Origin: Puccinia triticina
Taxonomy: Eukaryota; Basidiomycota; Pucciniomycetes; Pucciniales; Pucciniaceae
Assembly: GCF_026914185.1 (NCBI RefSeq)
Contig: NC_070563.1
Span: 6,779,001 to 6,843,000 of the forward strand
Reading direction: 5' to 3'
Length of the DNA: 64,000 nucleotides
A model generated the notes under the pieces. The model saw nothing but the letters and a program-made list of their open reading frames with translations. It was not told the origin of the DNA and did no database searches. Positions 1 through 10,301 of the stretch are shown piece by piece. Position 1 is the first letter of the stretch, and every line of letters starts with the position of its first letter. A program made the translations under genes and the position numbers.

Positions 1-536
1 CCGGAATGAACCGGTCATCGAGAGAGTGATGTACTCCTCACAACGACCGGAACAAACCGGTCATCTTGAGGAGTAGATTGATGGCCGGTTTGTTCCGATC
101 ATCGAGGGAGTATGCACTCCTCCCAATGACCGGTTCATTCCGGTCATCTAGAGGAGTACATACTCCTCCCGAAGACCGGTTCATTCCGGCCATCTAGAGG
201 AGTACATACTCCTCCCAATGACCGGTTCATTCCGGCCATCTAGAGGAGTACATACTCCTCCCGATGACCGGTTCGTTCCGGTCATCCTGAGGAGTACATA
301 CTCCTCTCGATGACCGGTTTGTTCTGGTCATCTACAGGAGCGTATACTCATCTCGATGACCAAGAGGACAGCCCATTGAGGGGAGCCCTCAATGACCAAA
401 CGGACCTGCCATCGAGGGGAATACATTCCCAATGGCCGGTGTGTACCGCTCTGGCTGACCGGTCAGTACCGGTGACCAAGGAGTTGTTGATGAATCCGCG
501 GTCCCATGGTACGCCTTCTCAAGCTCTCACATGAAA
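1..536. repeat. Tandem array of 46-bp dyad-symmetric units
   Basis: The window opens inside an array whose clearest units repeat every 46 bp (for example from 117 and 163). Each unit holds GATGACCGGTTC, a short centre and GGTCATC, so it is an imperfect palindrome bounded by CTCCTC and GAGGAG. Units degenerate rightward of about 350. The same unit type occurs inside the hAT element at 955-1675 and again near 10.8-11.2 kb, so this may be the subterminal part of another hAT copy cut by the window edge. No gene is seen. Confidence 0.8.
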
Positions 537-737
537 ACATGAGCTCTGAGATTCATGGAATCCCAAAGTTGGAAGGTTTATACATGTGGTACATGTTTCA
601 TGCATCTGTATTTTGTGAAATAGCATTTTGTTGATTTTTCCAAACAGTGGCCGGATGCGTGTCCCTCTAGGGCTTCCATAGAGAAGTGAAATGTGACTGA
701 AACACGGGTCAACCTGAGCTGGATACAGAAGCCCTGG

Positions 738-745
738 ACCGACAC
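738..745. other. 8-bp target-site duplication, left copy
   Basis: ACCGACAC lies immediately before the left terminus of the hAT element and is repeated exactly at 5073-5080. Eight base pairs is the duplication length of the hAT superfamily. Confidence 0.85.
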
Positions 746-945
746 TAAAGATCGCCGTCAGGACCCGCGGGCGGGTACCTGGCACCCGTGCGCGGGTACC
801 CGCGACCTAGTGTCGGGTACCCGCCCGCGGGTGCCGTGTACGGGTCCGGGTGCGGGATTTCTGGCAAAAAAGCACAAGGTACCCGGATACCCGCCAAAAA
901 TACCCGCGCCAGGCGGGTCTTCATGGCACCCGGGTACCCGCTTTT
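746..945. repeat. Left terminal and subterminal GGGTACCCG cluster of hAT
   Basis: The terminal inverted repeat is followed by repeated CGGGTACCCG and ACCCGCGGGT words in both orientations. A block matching GCGGGTGCCGTGTACGGGT occurs here near 828-847 and again at the other end near 4975-4993. The self-complementary KpnI-like core makes the motif the same on both strands. Its likely role is transposase binding, inferred from other hAT elements. Confidence 0.7.
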
Positions 946-954
946 ACGGTCACC

Positions 955-1675
955 GAGGGGGTTGATTCCTCGAGATGACCGGGACAGATTCTGGTCATCA
1001 AGGGGAATCAGCCCTCTCGATGACATCGAGAGGAATAGTACAGCCCTCTCGATGACCGCATCAAGAAGAATCAGCCCTCCCGATGACCGGGATCTGTCCT
1101 GGTCATCGGGAGGGTTGTTTTCCCTCGATGACCGGGACAGATCCTGGTCATCGGGAGGAATCAACCCCCTCGATGACCGGGACAGACCCCGGTCATTGAG
1201 AGGAATTGAACCCTCTAGGTGACCCGGACAGATCTCGGTCATCAAGGGGAATTAGCCCTCTCGATGACCGGGACAGATCCCGGTCATCGAGAGGAAACAA
1301 CCCTCTCGATGACGGGGACAGAACCCGGTCATCGAGAGAAAACAACACTCTTGATGACCGGGACAGGACCCGGTCATCGAGAGGAAACAACCCTCTCGAT
1401 GACCGTGACAGAACCCGGTCATCGTGAGGAACCAACCCTCTCGATGACCGGGAAAGAACCCGCTCATCGAGAGGGTTGTTTCCTCTCAATGACTGGGACA
1501 GACCCCGGTCATCAAGAGGAAACAAGCCTCTCGATGAGCGGGATCTATCCCGGTCATCGAGAGGAAACAAGCCTCTCGATCAAGCCTCTCGATGAGCGGG
1601 GTCTATCCCGGTCATCGAGAGGAACCATCACTCCTGATGACCAGGATCTGCCCCGGTCATCGAGAGTAGCGCTGG
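955..1675. repeat. Internal array of about 45-bp palindromic units in hAT
   Basis: About fifteen units of the form CTCTCGATGACCGGGACAG, short spacer, GGTCATCGAGAG repeat at about 45 bp (for example from 1261 and 1306). Each unit is itself an inverted repeat, able to form a hairpin of about 15 bp. It lies between the left subterminal cluster and the transposase promoter. The six-frame translations of this array (SRSSRG-type repeats) are not genes. Confidence 0.8.
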
Positions 1676-2216
1676 AACTCGCGGGGTACCCGAGCATTTT
1701 ACCCCATCCCGGGCCCCGCCCGGCGGGTATGATCGAATGCCGGGTACTCAAATGATACCAACCGGACCCTACCCGCGGGTATTCGGAGAGTCCCGAGGGT
1801 ACCCGGGTGGCTGTACGGTCCACGAGTATACCCGGCTGACCGAGGCTATACCCGACGGGATGGCGGGTATACCCGCCACCCGGTGAAAAATTCAGAGATC
1901 CGCCGCGGGAAGACAACGATCCACCCCCACCCAGTTGATCTATCCTCTACATGTGCTCGGAAAAACCTTGAACTCTCTATTTTTGTCAATCAATTAAATA
2001 GATTCTACTTTCTACCATAGTTACATCAAGAATGTTCTTGCTAATGACGGTGGTCGTTGCTATAAATAGAGCCTTATTTCTCCAGGTTGTACCAAAATTC
2101 AAAGATTATAACCCACGAGCATCAAAAGAAAAGTCGAAGAATAAATTTTAAATAATAACCTCGCAATCTATCTCCGCTCTTGTCTCTGTTTTCTCCGCTT
2201 AGTAATATTTATCATC

Positions 2217-4519
2217 ATGAGTGATATTGAAGTTATTGGCTCCAATGATGCAATCCAAACCCCCGGTACTGCCACCGCCCCCTCTTCATCATCACCAACT
2301 CCAAACCAGGCGCCAGTTCAGAGAAGTTGGGTTTGGGCCCACTTCAAGCTCTTAAATGACGAAGGCAAGGTTGAATGCCAGGTTCCTGAAAAGAAGAAAA
2401 ACGGTAAACCCTGCAAGCAACGATTGACTCAAGACGCGACCGCAAGTACGAAATCGATGAGTGAGCACTTGAAGCGTATGCATCACATCCTGCCGCCCGG
2501 ACAAGAGAAGACGAATCAGTTGCTCCTTCCCAATCTTTTAAAGCGGCAGAGGGTTGAACAACGGGTCAGTTATCCATTTTTCTTTTTCTTTCTTGTAATT
2601 TTATCTTAGCTGACTTTGTGTTTTGACCAAAGCCTGTTCTGACGGCTAGTTTGCTCAAGCAGGCCATCGGTTATTTCATTGCTGAAGCTGACTTACCATA
2701 CTCGATTGTGCAACGCAAATCCTTTGTTCACTTATTGGAATTGCTCAATCCCAGCACTGTCAACATGGAGTACGGCCGAAAGACCATGGCAGACAAGATC
2801 GAAAAACTGTATATTGCCCACCACAATCACATTGAGGGAATCCTCAAGGATATGAAACATCTATCATTCACTCTTGATGCGTGGACCTCACCCAACCAGA
2901 AGGCCTTCATGGCGGTCACGGCACACGGAATTACATCGGATTGGAAGGTGTTGGATGTTGTTATTGGGATGCCAACGGTCCAAGGTAAACCCATTTTTGA
3001 CCGTTGATTCTAATATTTGTGACTATTCTGATCAGTTTCTAAAATTAAATCCACAGGTCAACACACCGGTGTAAACTTCGGAAACCTTTTTGTGGATCTA
3101 ATAAGTGATATGGAAATATCTGATTTCATTGTCAGTGTCACGGCAGACAATGCTTCAAATAACTCGACACTGGCTCGGCAGGTTGAGCATCGATTAGGCA
3201 CTTCAATTTTCGATGCTGATACACAACTCTTGGGCTGCATGGCCCATGTGATCAACCTCGCTGCCCACGATGGCCTCAAAGCCTTTGGTGCCAATCTTTC
3301 TGCTGAAGATACTGTTGAGAAAGAGGTATCGTTGGATCACATGGATCAGACTGATCAACACGATGAAACAAGCGGCACACTTATCAATCTTCAGACAGTT
3401 GTTAGTCGCATCCACGGGCTAGCAACCTTTGTTCGTGGCTCCCCTCAACGCCGAGAAGCCTTCTTTAAGGCTATGGATTTTGTTAATAGCCAAGGAGCAA
3501 ATGAAGTTGCCTTCAACAGCAATGGAAAACGGAAAACCTTGATCCTCGATGTTCGCACTCGATGGAACTCGACCTACTTGATGCTGAAGCGGGCACTTGA
3601 TCTCAAACTAGTCTGTACAACATTTTGTAGTTCTAATATCTCCCAAGTCGATGCATCCAAATTTTCCCTTCTGGATGCCGAGTGGGCTAAGGTGGCTCAA
3701 ATCACCACCTTCTTGGAACCACTTTACGAAGTCACCAAAATCCTCTGTCGATCTAAATATCCCACTATCAGCATGGCACTTCCAATCTATATCTCTCTCA
3801 TCAGAACGATCTACGGAATTTGAGGAACGTACGATGCTTTCGAGCTCATCCCGGCAGCCACTGAAATGATTGAAAAACTCAAGAAATACCTTACGCTTGC
3901 TTTAGAAAAGACTGCTCCAATCTGTGCCATGATTCTTGACCCGCGAATCAAGCTGAGTTACTTCAAAAAAACCCATTCGTTCTTGGTTGAACATTGTATC
4001 TCAACCATAAAACCGTCCGATATATTGAAAAACTTCAAATATGAGGCCCGTTCTTTTGATCGAAGTCCCAGCAAGATGAGACAAGGTAAAGCCTCAGAAA
4101 AGAAAACAAAGGCTGTCAAGAAGATTTCTATAATCGAGGCCGACATCTTTGGTCAAGGCCCTGTTGCAGACGACTTGATGGGGGAGATTCAGCAATATCT
4201 ATCGGAGCCGAACGAGAAACAAAACACCGATATACTCTACTATTGGTCACGTCACAAGAACGTGTATCCATCTCTAGCAGCCATGGCAAAGTGTTACCTC
4301 GGAATCCCAGCCACAAGTGCACCATCCGAGCGCATATTTTCCCGTTCGAAAACCATAATAGGCTCGCAGCGTCACAGCCTTGGAACTTCTTCTATCAAAC
4401 ACCTCCTTTGTGTAAAGGAGTGGTACCAAAAATTTGATGAGATGATGGACACTAATTCAGTTACACTCAAAAAAGCCAAACTTGATGTCTCCGATAATGA
4501 GGACTCTGACGATGATTAA
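2217..4519 (+). pseudogene. hAT transposase with BED zinc finger, one in-frame stop
   Basis: The exons inferred from GT-AG sites and frame are 2217-2564, 2633-2984 and 3057-4519, about 720 codons. The N-terminus has a BED-type finger: Trp and Phe in WAHF, two Cys, then HLKRMH. The catalytic core includes LDAWTS and TADNASNN, which carry the acidic residues of the hAT RNase-H-like fold. The C-terminal hAT dimerisation domain has YWSRHKNVYPSLAAMA and SAPSERIFS. A single TGA at 3821-3823 interrupts an otherwise continuous frame, with clear family similarity on both sides. It could be a disabling mutation (for example CGA to TGA) or a sequencing error. The enzyme would excise and reinsert the element at 746-5072. 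The flanking arrays are probably part of its binding region. Confidence 0.82.
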
Positions 4520-4925
4520 GACTCCATTGCTACTCTTCTGTTTTTATTACATTACTACTCTTCTGTTTCTATTACATTACTACTCAACTTCTATATGAAC
4601 GTAAATAAAAACATTGCTTGTCCACTCGTGCCAACTTCCAGACCTTCTCACCCAAAACATTCGGGTATCCGCGGGTACATGTGAGGTCGCCCGTGGCTCG
4701 TACCCGCTGTACTCGACCCCATAATCGAGCATCAGGAGCCATCCCGTAGCCCGTACCCGCCGGTTCGGGACAGGTTATACCCGCTGGGTCCGGGTACGGG
4801 TTCCAGCGCTAATCGAGAGGAAACAACCCTCCCGATGACTGGGACAGAGCCCGGTCATCGGGAGGAACCATCACTCCCGATGAACAGTCTGTAGCTGTCA
4901 TCGAGTGAGGGTGTTGGATAAAAAA

Positions 4926-5072
4926 AAGCAGAAGTACCCGCGGTACCCGCAAAAAGTACCGCCGGTACCCGCCCGCGGGTGCCGTGTACGGGTACGGGTG
5001 TCTGAATATCACAAAAAACACCGCGGGTACCCGGACACGCGGCGGGTACCCGGGTCCACTTGGCGATCTCTA
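4926..5072. repeat. Right subterminal cluster and terminal repeat of hAT
   Basis: GGTACCCGC words in both orientations lead into TGGCGATCTCTA at the element end. The reverse complement matches the left end (AGATCGCC, then GGACCCG). A short palindromic-unit remnant at about 4811-4905 precedes it, mirroring the large array at the left. Confidence 0.7.
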
Positions 5073-5080
5073 ACCGACAC
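5073..5080. other. 8-bp target-site duplication, right copy
   Basis: ACCGACAC directly follows the right terminus and is identical to 738-745. It fixes the right boundary of the hAT element. Confidence 0.85.
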
Positions 5081-5337
5081 CAATTGCGCCAACAATTTCT
5101 GACATCCAATCCGTTTTCTGACTTTGAGTTTTAGTTTTTGGGATCCGAAGATGCCAGTTGCACTTCCCAAAATGGTATCTGTACAAATTATATAGAACAT
5201 TTTGGGCATATCATAGATGCATACATATGTACATACCCAACCCCCAAAAACATTGCAGCACCGAGCTGGTCATCTTTCTTGGGGTAAGCCCACCTAATTC
5301 CAACCCTCAAGGCCCGGCATGGGATGAACAACCACCA

Positions 5338-5880
5338 TCACTATCATGTACGGTTGTTGCGCCAAATTGCCGCTGAGGGCGCACCCGGCCAAACAAGGCT
5401 GAAACGCTGCGCTGCGCTACAAAAAAGTGGTCTTTTAGCGCAGCGCAGCGGGGAACCCCGGTGCGGTCAGCCCAAAAATTGGTAGCGCAGCGCGAATCCC
5501 GCTGCGCTACCGCTGCAAATAGCGGGCCCCCGCTTTTTCCCCGACCCAAAAAGTGGTAGCGCAGCGGGCAGGGCCGCTCCTTTCAGCGCCGCGCAACGGC
5601 CACCAAAGCAGCTGCACTGCGCTTTTTGGCTGGCAGCGGGGGAGCGCTACGTGGCCAGCTCAAAAAGCGGTAGCGCAGCGATGGTTTCGCTGCGCTACCG
5701 CTGAAAGTAGCGGGTCCCCGCTTCTTGCCAGACCCAAAAAGCGGTAGCGCAGTGGGCGGGGCCGCTACTTTCAGCGCAGCGCAGCGGCCACCAAAACCGC
5801 CTTTTTGAAGCGCAGCGCTTTCACCCTTGAGCCAAATATGAAGTCTTGGCACAAAAGGCTGGTCGCGCACTTGGCACTAA
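5338..5880. repeat. GC-rich repeat block built from GCGCAGCGG/TAGCGCAGCG words
   Basis: Words such as GGTAGCGCAGCG, its complement CGCTGCGCTACC, and AAAAAGCGGT recur in both orientations every 30-100 bp. Sub-blocks near 5440-5530 and 5640-5780 are similar to each other. The block is much richer in GC than its neighbours. Open frames here run through the repeat on several strands and look non-genic. It may be a non-autonomous element that grew by internal duplication, but no termini were found. Confidence 0.6.
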
Positions 5881-6170
5881 TTTGGCACCAACACCCTTAC
5901 CACCATGGCTAACCTATGTTGGCAGGGGAGTGCCAGTCAAACTGCCCAGATGATGTGAGGCCTTTCTGTCTGGATTAGAACATCATCACTGCAGCCAGGC
6001 ACTGCTAGTTGTTTATTGCCCCGCATCTGCTGGTCCTGGTTCAAAAATCAGGCCACACGCAGTCACATCTACTTGACGCTGTCAGAATTCTGAATTCATC
6101 TTCCGCTCACATTATCTGTCTGGCAAAGTGGCCCCTGTTTGCTGTCCGCCCAAGTGGTTGAATCCTGTCC

Positions 6171-6310
6171 TGTCCTGTTGTCACCTGTTCAGTTACCTCA
6201 GTTACCTGTTCAGTACCCTGTCCCTGTCCCCTGTTCCTGTTCCCTGTCACCTGTCCTGATTTGTATGGCTGAGTGGCTATGACTTATCTCCTGTTCTGTC
6301 CCCTGTTATT
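6171..6310. repeat. Low-complexity CCTGT(C/T) tract
   Basis: CCTGTCC, CCTGTTC and CAGTTACC words repeat irregularly over about 140 bp. This is simple-sequence expansion with no gene signal. Confidence 0.6.
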
Positions 6311-7783
6311 GCTTTTAGGCCCCCCTTTGGATCTTGCTGGGGGGCTCTCTAGTTGTTTGGTTAAAGTCCGCTCCTTGGACATGAAATAAAAATCATCAAG
6401 TCTGAGCAAAACCACACAAGCCCCACCTGTGTCAACCATCTTGAGGAAAGCTCCTTGTTCATCAATCCCATCACCTTGCAACTCGCCTCTCAGTCAAGAG
6501 CTGAAATCTTAACAGACACTCGCTTTCACTGCTTTTTACCATATGTCATTGTATTGCTTTGCTACCCAAAATTCTACCCTCACTGCCTTCACAGTCTTTT
6601 TCAACACTTTGAATGAAGATATCACTACAACCAATTACAGTGAGCATTCTGGAGTCGATGATCCCATATCCCTGGGCCTAAGGGGCTTACAATCACCAAA
6701 GGTGTCTCAACAGACATCTTCTTAGTTACTGCAGGGGTCAAGATGCTCTTTGCCCTTGGACTCAGCTACCACCAATGAACATTTGCTATGTATAATTAAT
6801 GGAATACAACAGCTAACCCACTCTGATGTCATTCCCTTCAGCAAGAACGGGAAATGAAATACAACAGCCAAGTTCTATTTCACTCTGTTGCCATTCCCTT
6901 CATCAAGGAAGGTGAGAAGGTGCAAGGCTTTTCTTCTCAACAAAGAATGTACGGCTGGCAAGGGGTGACACCTTTTTACATTGTGTACCTGCTTGCGGGG
7001 GCCAATGGCCTTCAGCCTCAAGGAAGGGGTACGGTGTCTTCTTGAGGTAGAGGACTTCTTTGGCAAGTGGATTGCCTGCGAGTGAGTTTGGTGGGCTATT
7101 AGGAAGATATGTCAGCTTACCGGCAATGCGGCATGGTTATCTGTGGTGAGAATGTATGAGGTCCCTGTTTGAATTCTTGCCACAGAGGACCTGCCAAGAG
7201 GCTGACTTCAATGCGGGTTGACATGGTGGGCGGAGAGCCATGAGCTCAAAGGTAACACCCCAAAGTTTTTTAGTTTTGGGTTATGTGTTGAGAAAATCTG
7301 TACAGATGCCAGCATGGGAAGTCCAACTGGCATCTTTGGATACCAAAGGTAAAGCTCAAAGTCAGAAACCAAATTGGATGGTAGAAATTGTTGGTCCAGG
7401 GCTTCTGTAGCTGGACCATATTTGTGGAGAAATACAAGTGAGGTGTATGGCATTCTGATGCCAGCACACTACATAGTGGTGGAGCTCAACGGTCTTTGGA
7501 CAAGAGAAGCTCCGGTGAAAGAACTCATGCAGATTTCTTGGGATCATGCATGTTCGGCTTGTTGTGACTGTTTCAGCTGGACATAACCAAGGCATTCTTT
7601 GGTGGCGCATTTCAAAAGAGCTCAATGCCCAATGCCTTTTGCAGAAGCACATCATAGGGTGTCAAGGCTTCCTTAGCTTGGGTCCAACTCAGGTACATAT
7701 GTTGAAGTAGTGAGCTTTTCCATGTCCTGAATGTTGCGTGCGGGAGGGTGCTTGCGCCCCAGATCGCTGTGCTTCCCCAAAGA

Positions 7784-8300
7784 GGGACTTGCGTTAAGTT
7801 TGGAGTGGGAGTTGTGTTCAGCTTGTGTTGGGAATAAGACACATGCTCTCTAGCCCCAAACTTAAAAAAAGTCCCAGCCTCTGTGTGGGCGTGCAGCATT
7901 TGGCTGGTCGCAAAGTGACCCCGACTGGAGGGAGGGCCTTGCGTACCAAAACAATTTTCTTGTGTGAGCCAATTCCAAGGTTTGGCTGGGAGCAGCCTTG
8001 TTTGCATCACCACACTCTCAACACTCAACATAATCTTTTTAGGTTTTGATATGTCATACTTCTACATGTTTGATACAATCCAATGAATTTTTTTTATCCA
8101 AGTTCAAGATTTTTAACTTTGATTTGGCTTGTGCCCCATACCGCAAAGACTGTGCGCAGTCATACTACTTCTTGTGGTCAAATTTGAAATATGAAGCGGG
8201 GAGAATACAACAATAAAAAAAAAGATTTACTTTGCGCACGGAGGGAAACTCATTGCGCATGGGAATTTCCGTTGACTCAATGTCACGTGACGTCGAGCCC
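7784..8300 (+). repeat. Dispersed repeat family, copy A
   Basis: The segment starts with GGGACTTGCGTTAAGTT. It runs through a stretch near 7885-8070 that is closely similar to the complement of about 34150-34345. It also holds TTTGCGCACGGAGGGAAACTC and following bases near 8228-8291, which match the complement of about 11866-11932. The three loci therefore belong to one family. The superfamily is unknown, and no transposase is visible in the window. Confidence 0.6.
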
Positions 8301-8360
8301 CCCTCTGTGCGCGCTACCAGTTCCCCCCAAAAAACAATCCACACACAGGGGTGCTGCTAG

Positions 8361-8434
8361 CTTAACTAAGCCTCTCAAATGGAGGGTCCCAAAGGGACCC
8401 CGCGTCCCCGCGGGACGCTCTCCGCAGGAGAGGC
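8361..8434. repeat. CTTAACTAAGCCTCTC stem-loop, copy 1
   Basis: CTTAACTAAGCCTCTC is followed about 50 bp later by TCTCCGCAGGAGAGGC. The arms pair around an inner GGGTCCC/GGGACCC hairpin. Nearly the same structure recurs at 9099-9164. Related stems occur at 33798 and 34349-34404. Confidence 0.65.
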
Positions 8435-9098
8435 ATCTGAGTTATCTCCCAATCTGCGCGGTATCAGTTTGAGTTCTCAAGCGCCAAAATCTTTTGGTTT
8501 TTTTTTAAAAAAAAAAAAACAGCAGTTAGGTTTATTGAAAATTGGCTGTCTACAGATTTTAGGGCAGACAATGGCGCACATTATCCATCCCTCACACTCC
8601 CTCCAACAGATCAGCCTGATTTTATAAAAAAAATGGAAGAACAGGATAATAATTGTTTTTTTTTGTAGGATGGGACTGAAAATCCATCTGCATGATTTTC
8701 TGTGTTGGAAGGATATTCCATTTGTGCAAATTGGTATGTCCTTCCACTGTTACGCAAGTACGTAGTGGGAAAGCGAGTATAAATTATGGACACCCAGCCC
8801 CATCCCTTCAGTTGTTTCTCAAGGTCCTTGAGATGGGTGGAGACAAGGATACACTCTAAAAAAATACATCAACACTGGCGTCTAATAATTCTATGTATAG
8901 ATACATTTGGACACAAAGGACCAAATACATGTGGGGGAAGGCAGCTGGACCCAATTATGGTTGGATTGCAAGGAGGGGTTGATTTACTGATGGTTGTTGA
9001 AGGTGACCAGACAGGCATAACAGAGCTGGTTCCGGGGCTAATCTTGCTTGAGCTGTTGGGTGACCGTTGGATTGTTCAAGTACTTGGCTGGCCCCTAG

Positions 9099-9164
9099 CT
9101 TAACTAAGCCTCTCAAACGGAGGGTCCGGGGGACCCCGCCCAGACGGCTCTCCGCAGGAGAGGC
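9099..9164. repeat. CTTAACTAAGCCTCTC stem-loop, copy 2
   Basis: This copy has the same outer arms as 8361-8434, with an inner GGTCCGGGGGACC hairpin. The loop has diverged while the arms are kept, which suggests the stem itself is conserved. Confidence 0.65.
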
Positions 9165-9911
9165 TTATGGATAATGTCTGCAGGATGGCAGGGAAAGGAA
9201 GGATATTCAGTCCCAAAATCACTAGAAAGTTGTTTAAAAATAAACCAAATATTTACAAAGAAAACTGAATAAACAGATTTCAGGGCAGTACTGATGCGCA
9301 CCCTCACCCAACTTTCTGAGGGAAACACTCAAAAACTTATGGAAGGAATCTGTTTTGATGGTCAAAGGAATCATGTAGGATGTTTCATTGCTCTGAAGAT
9401 CCATTCTTGGTTTTTCTGCAAATCTGCAAGAGTGAATATCATATCTGCAAGAAAATGTTACAATTGGGTGGCTACAGGTGCAAGATCTGCAGATATCTGT
9501 GGGTTTGTGAATCCAAGATCCACAAGCCATGAGCGTTGTGTGTCCTTGTTTTACATTTCTTCAACTTTTTATTTATTTTTGAAATACTAGTAGCAGGAAA
9601 ACAGTTGGGATTGAGGAGATGAGACCAGCGCCAAATGAAAGCTGAGGTCCAGAAGTGTCATTTGGCTCTGGGGTAGGTCCGCAGGAGCTGAGGGGGAGGC
9701 TGGCTGAGGCTTAATATTTTCCCTCCAGCCATTGGCCATTTGTTTCCCAGCCAACATTTTGACATTACACACAAGTCCCTCCCTGCAGGAGGGGCCGCTT
9801 TGCAGCCAGCCACAGCTCCTCCCACCAGGGGGGGCTTGCTTTAAGTTAGGCCAGCCCCGCCTTTTTGGAGGATGAGGTGATCAAGCGCTTCCATTATTAT
9901 TCATTTGTGTT

Positions 9912-10301
9912 TAGGGATGGCACTTTGCACCCGAGTACCCGCACCCGCGGAGCGGGTCCCCGGGTGCAAGAGGCAAGTACCCGCGGCCTGCGGGTACAAT
10001 TGGGTCCTGAGATCCAATGATTGGGTTCTGAGACCCAATGATTGGGTCCTGAGACTCAATGATTGGGTCCTGAGACTCAATGATTGGGTCCCAAGACCAA
10101 TTGATTGGGTCATGAGACCCATTGATTGGGTCTGAAGATGCATTAAATGGGTTCTGAGACCCAATGATGGGGTCCCAAGACTCAATGATGGGGTTGAAAC
10201 TGTTTACACAACATTCAGGCAGGCGGGTACCCGGTTACCTGCCGTTTTTTTAGCAAAACTGAACACCCGCACCAGCAGGGGGGTACCCGCGGCCATCTCT
10301 A
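9912..10301. mobile_element. Short non-autonomous hAT-like element, 390 bp
   Basis: The left end TAGGGATGGC and right end GCCATCTCTA are inverted repeats. They are very similar to the ends of the hAT element at 746-5072. Just inside both ends are ACCCGCGG and GGGTACCCG words like those of the larger element. There is no coding capacity. The centre is a tandem array of about 24-bp units. No 8-bp duplication is evident, so the flanks may have decayed. It was probably mobilised by a related transposase. Confidence 0.7.
10008..10198. repeat. About eight tandem units of about 24 bp (TGATTGGGTCCTGAGACCCAA type)
   Basis: Units containing ATTGGGTC, a short spacer and GAGACCCAAT repeat with small changes. 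GGGTC and GACCC make each unit a small inverted repeat. The array fills most of the interior of the short hAT-like element. Confidence 0.75.

Larger units (their letters stand above)
746..5072 (+). mobile_element. Complete hAT-superfamily DNA transposon, 4327 bp
   Basis: The boundaries are set by inverted termini, TAAAGATCGCC at the left and GGCGATCTCTA at the right. They sit between perfect 8-bp duplications (ACCGACAC). Inside each end are many GGGTACCCG words on both strands, typical of clustered subterminal transposase-binding motifs in hAT elements. The element carries a three-exon transposase gene (2217-4519) and arrays of 45-bp palindromic units at 955-1675 and about 4811-4905. The transposase frame has one internal TGA, so this copy may no longer be autonomous. 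The exact duplication and intact ends suggest a fairly young insertion. Confidence 0.85.
5881..9903. other. Gene-poor repeat-derived stretch
   Basis: No protein family could be recognised on either strand. Short open frames on the minus strand between 7208 and 8031 overlap in different frames and look like decayed repeat sequence. The stretch carries a CCTGT tract, one copy of the dispersed hairpin family (about 7784-8434) and a second copy of its stem-loop (9099-9164). Confidence 0.5.

Noticed and set aside
1..536. Possible CRISPR array (regular repeats)
   Set aside because: Units are contiguous 46-bp palindromes without unique spacers, and the genome is eukaryotic.
745..1916. Several open frames of 71-178 codons on both strands rich in Ser-Arg-Ser-Ser-Arg repeats
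   Set aside because: They are translations of the 45-bp palindromic array in different frames and strands. They have no start context or domain and depend entirely on the repeat.
5307..5870. Open frames over the GCGCAGCGG block
   Set aside because: They arise from GC-rich repeated words with few stop codons and are present on both strands with no family similarity.
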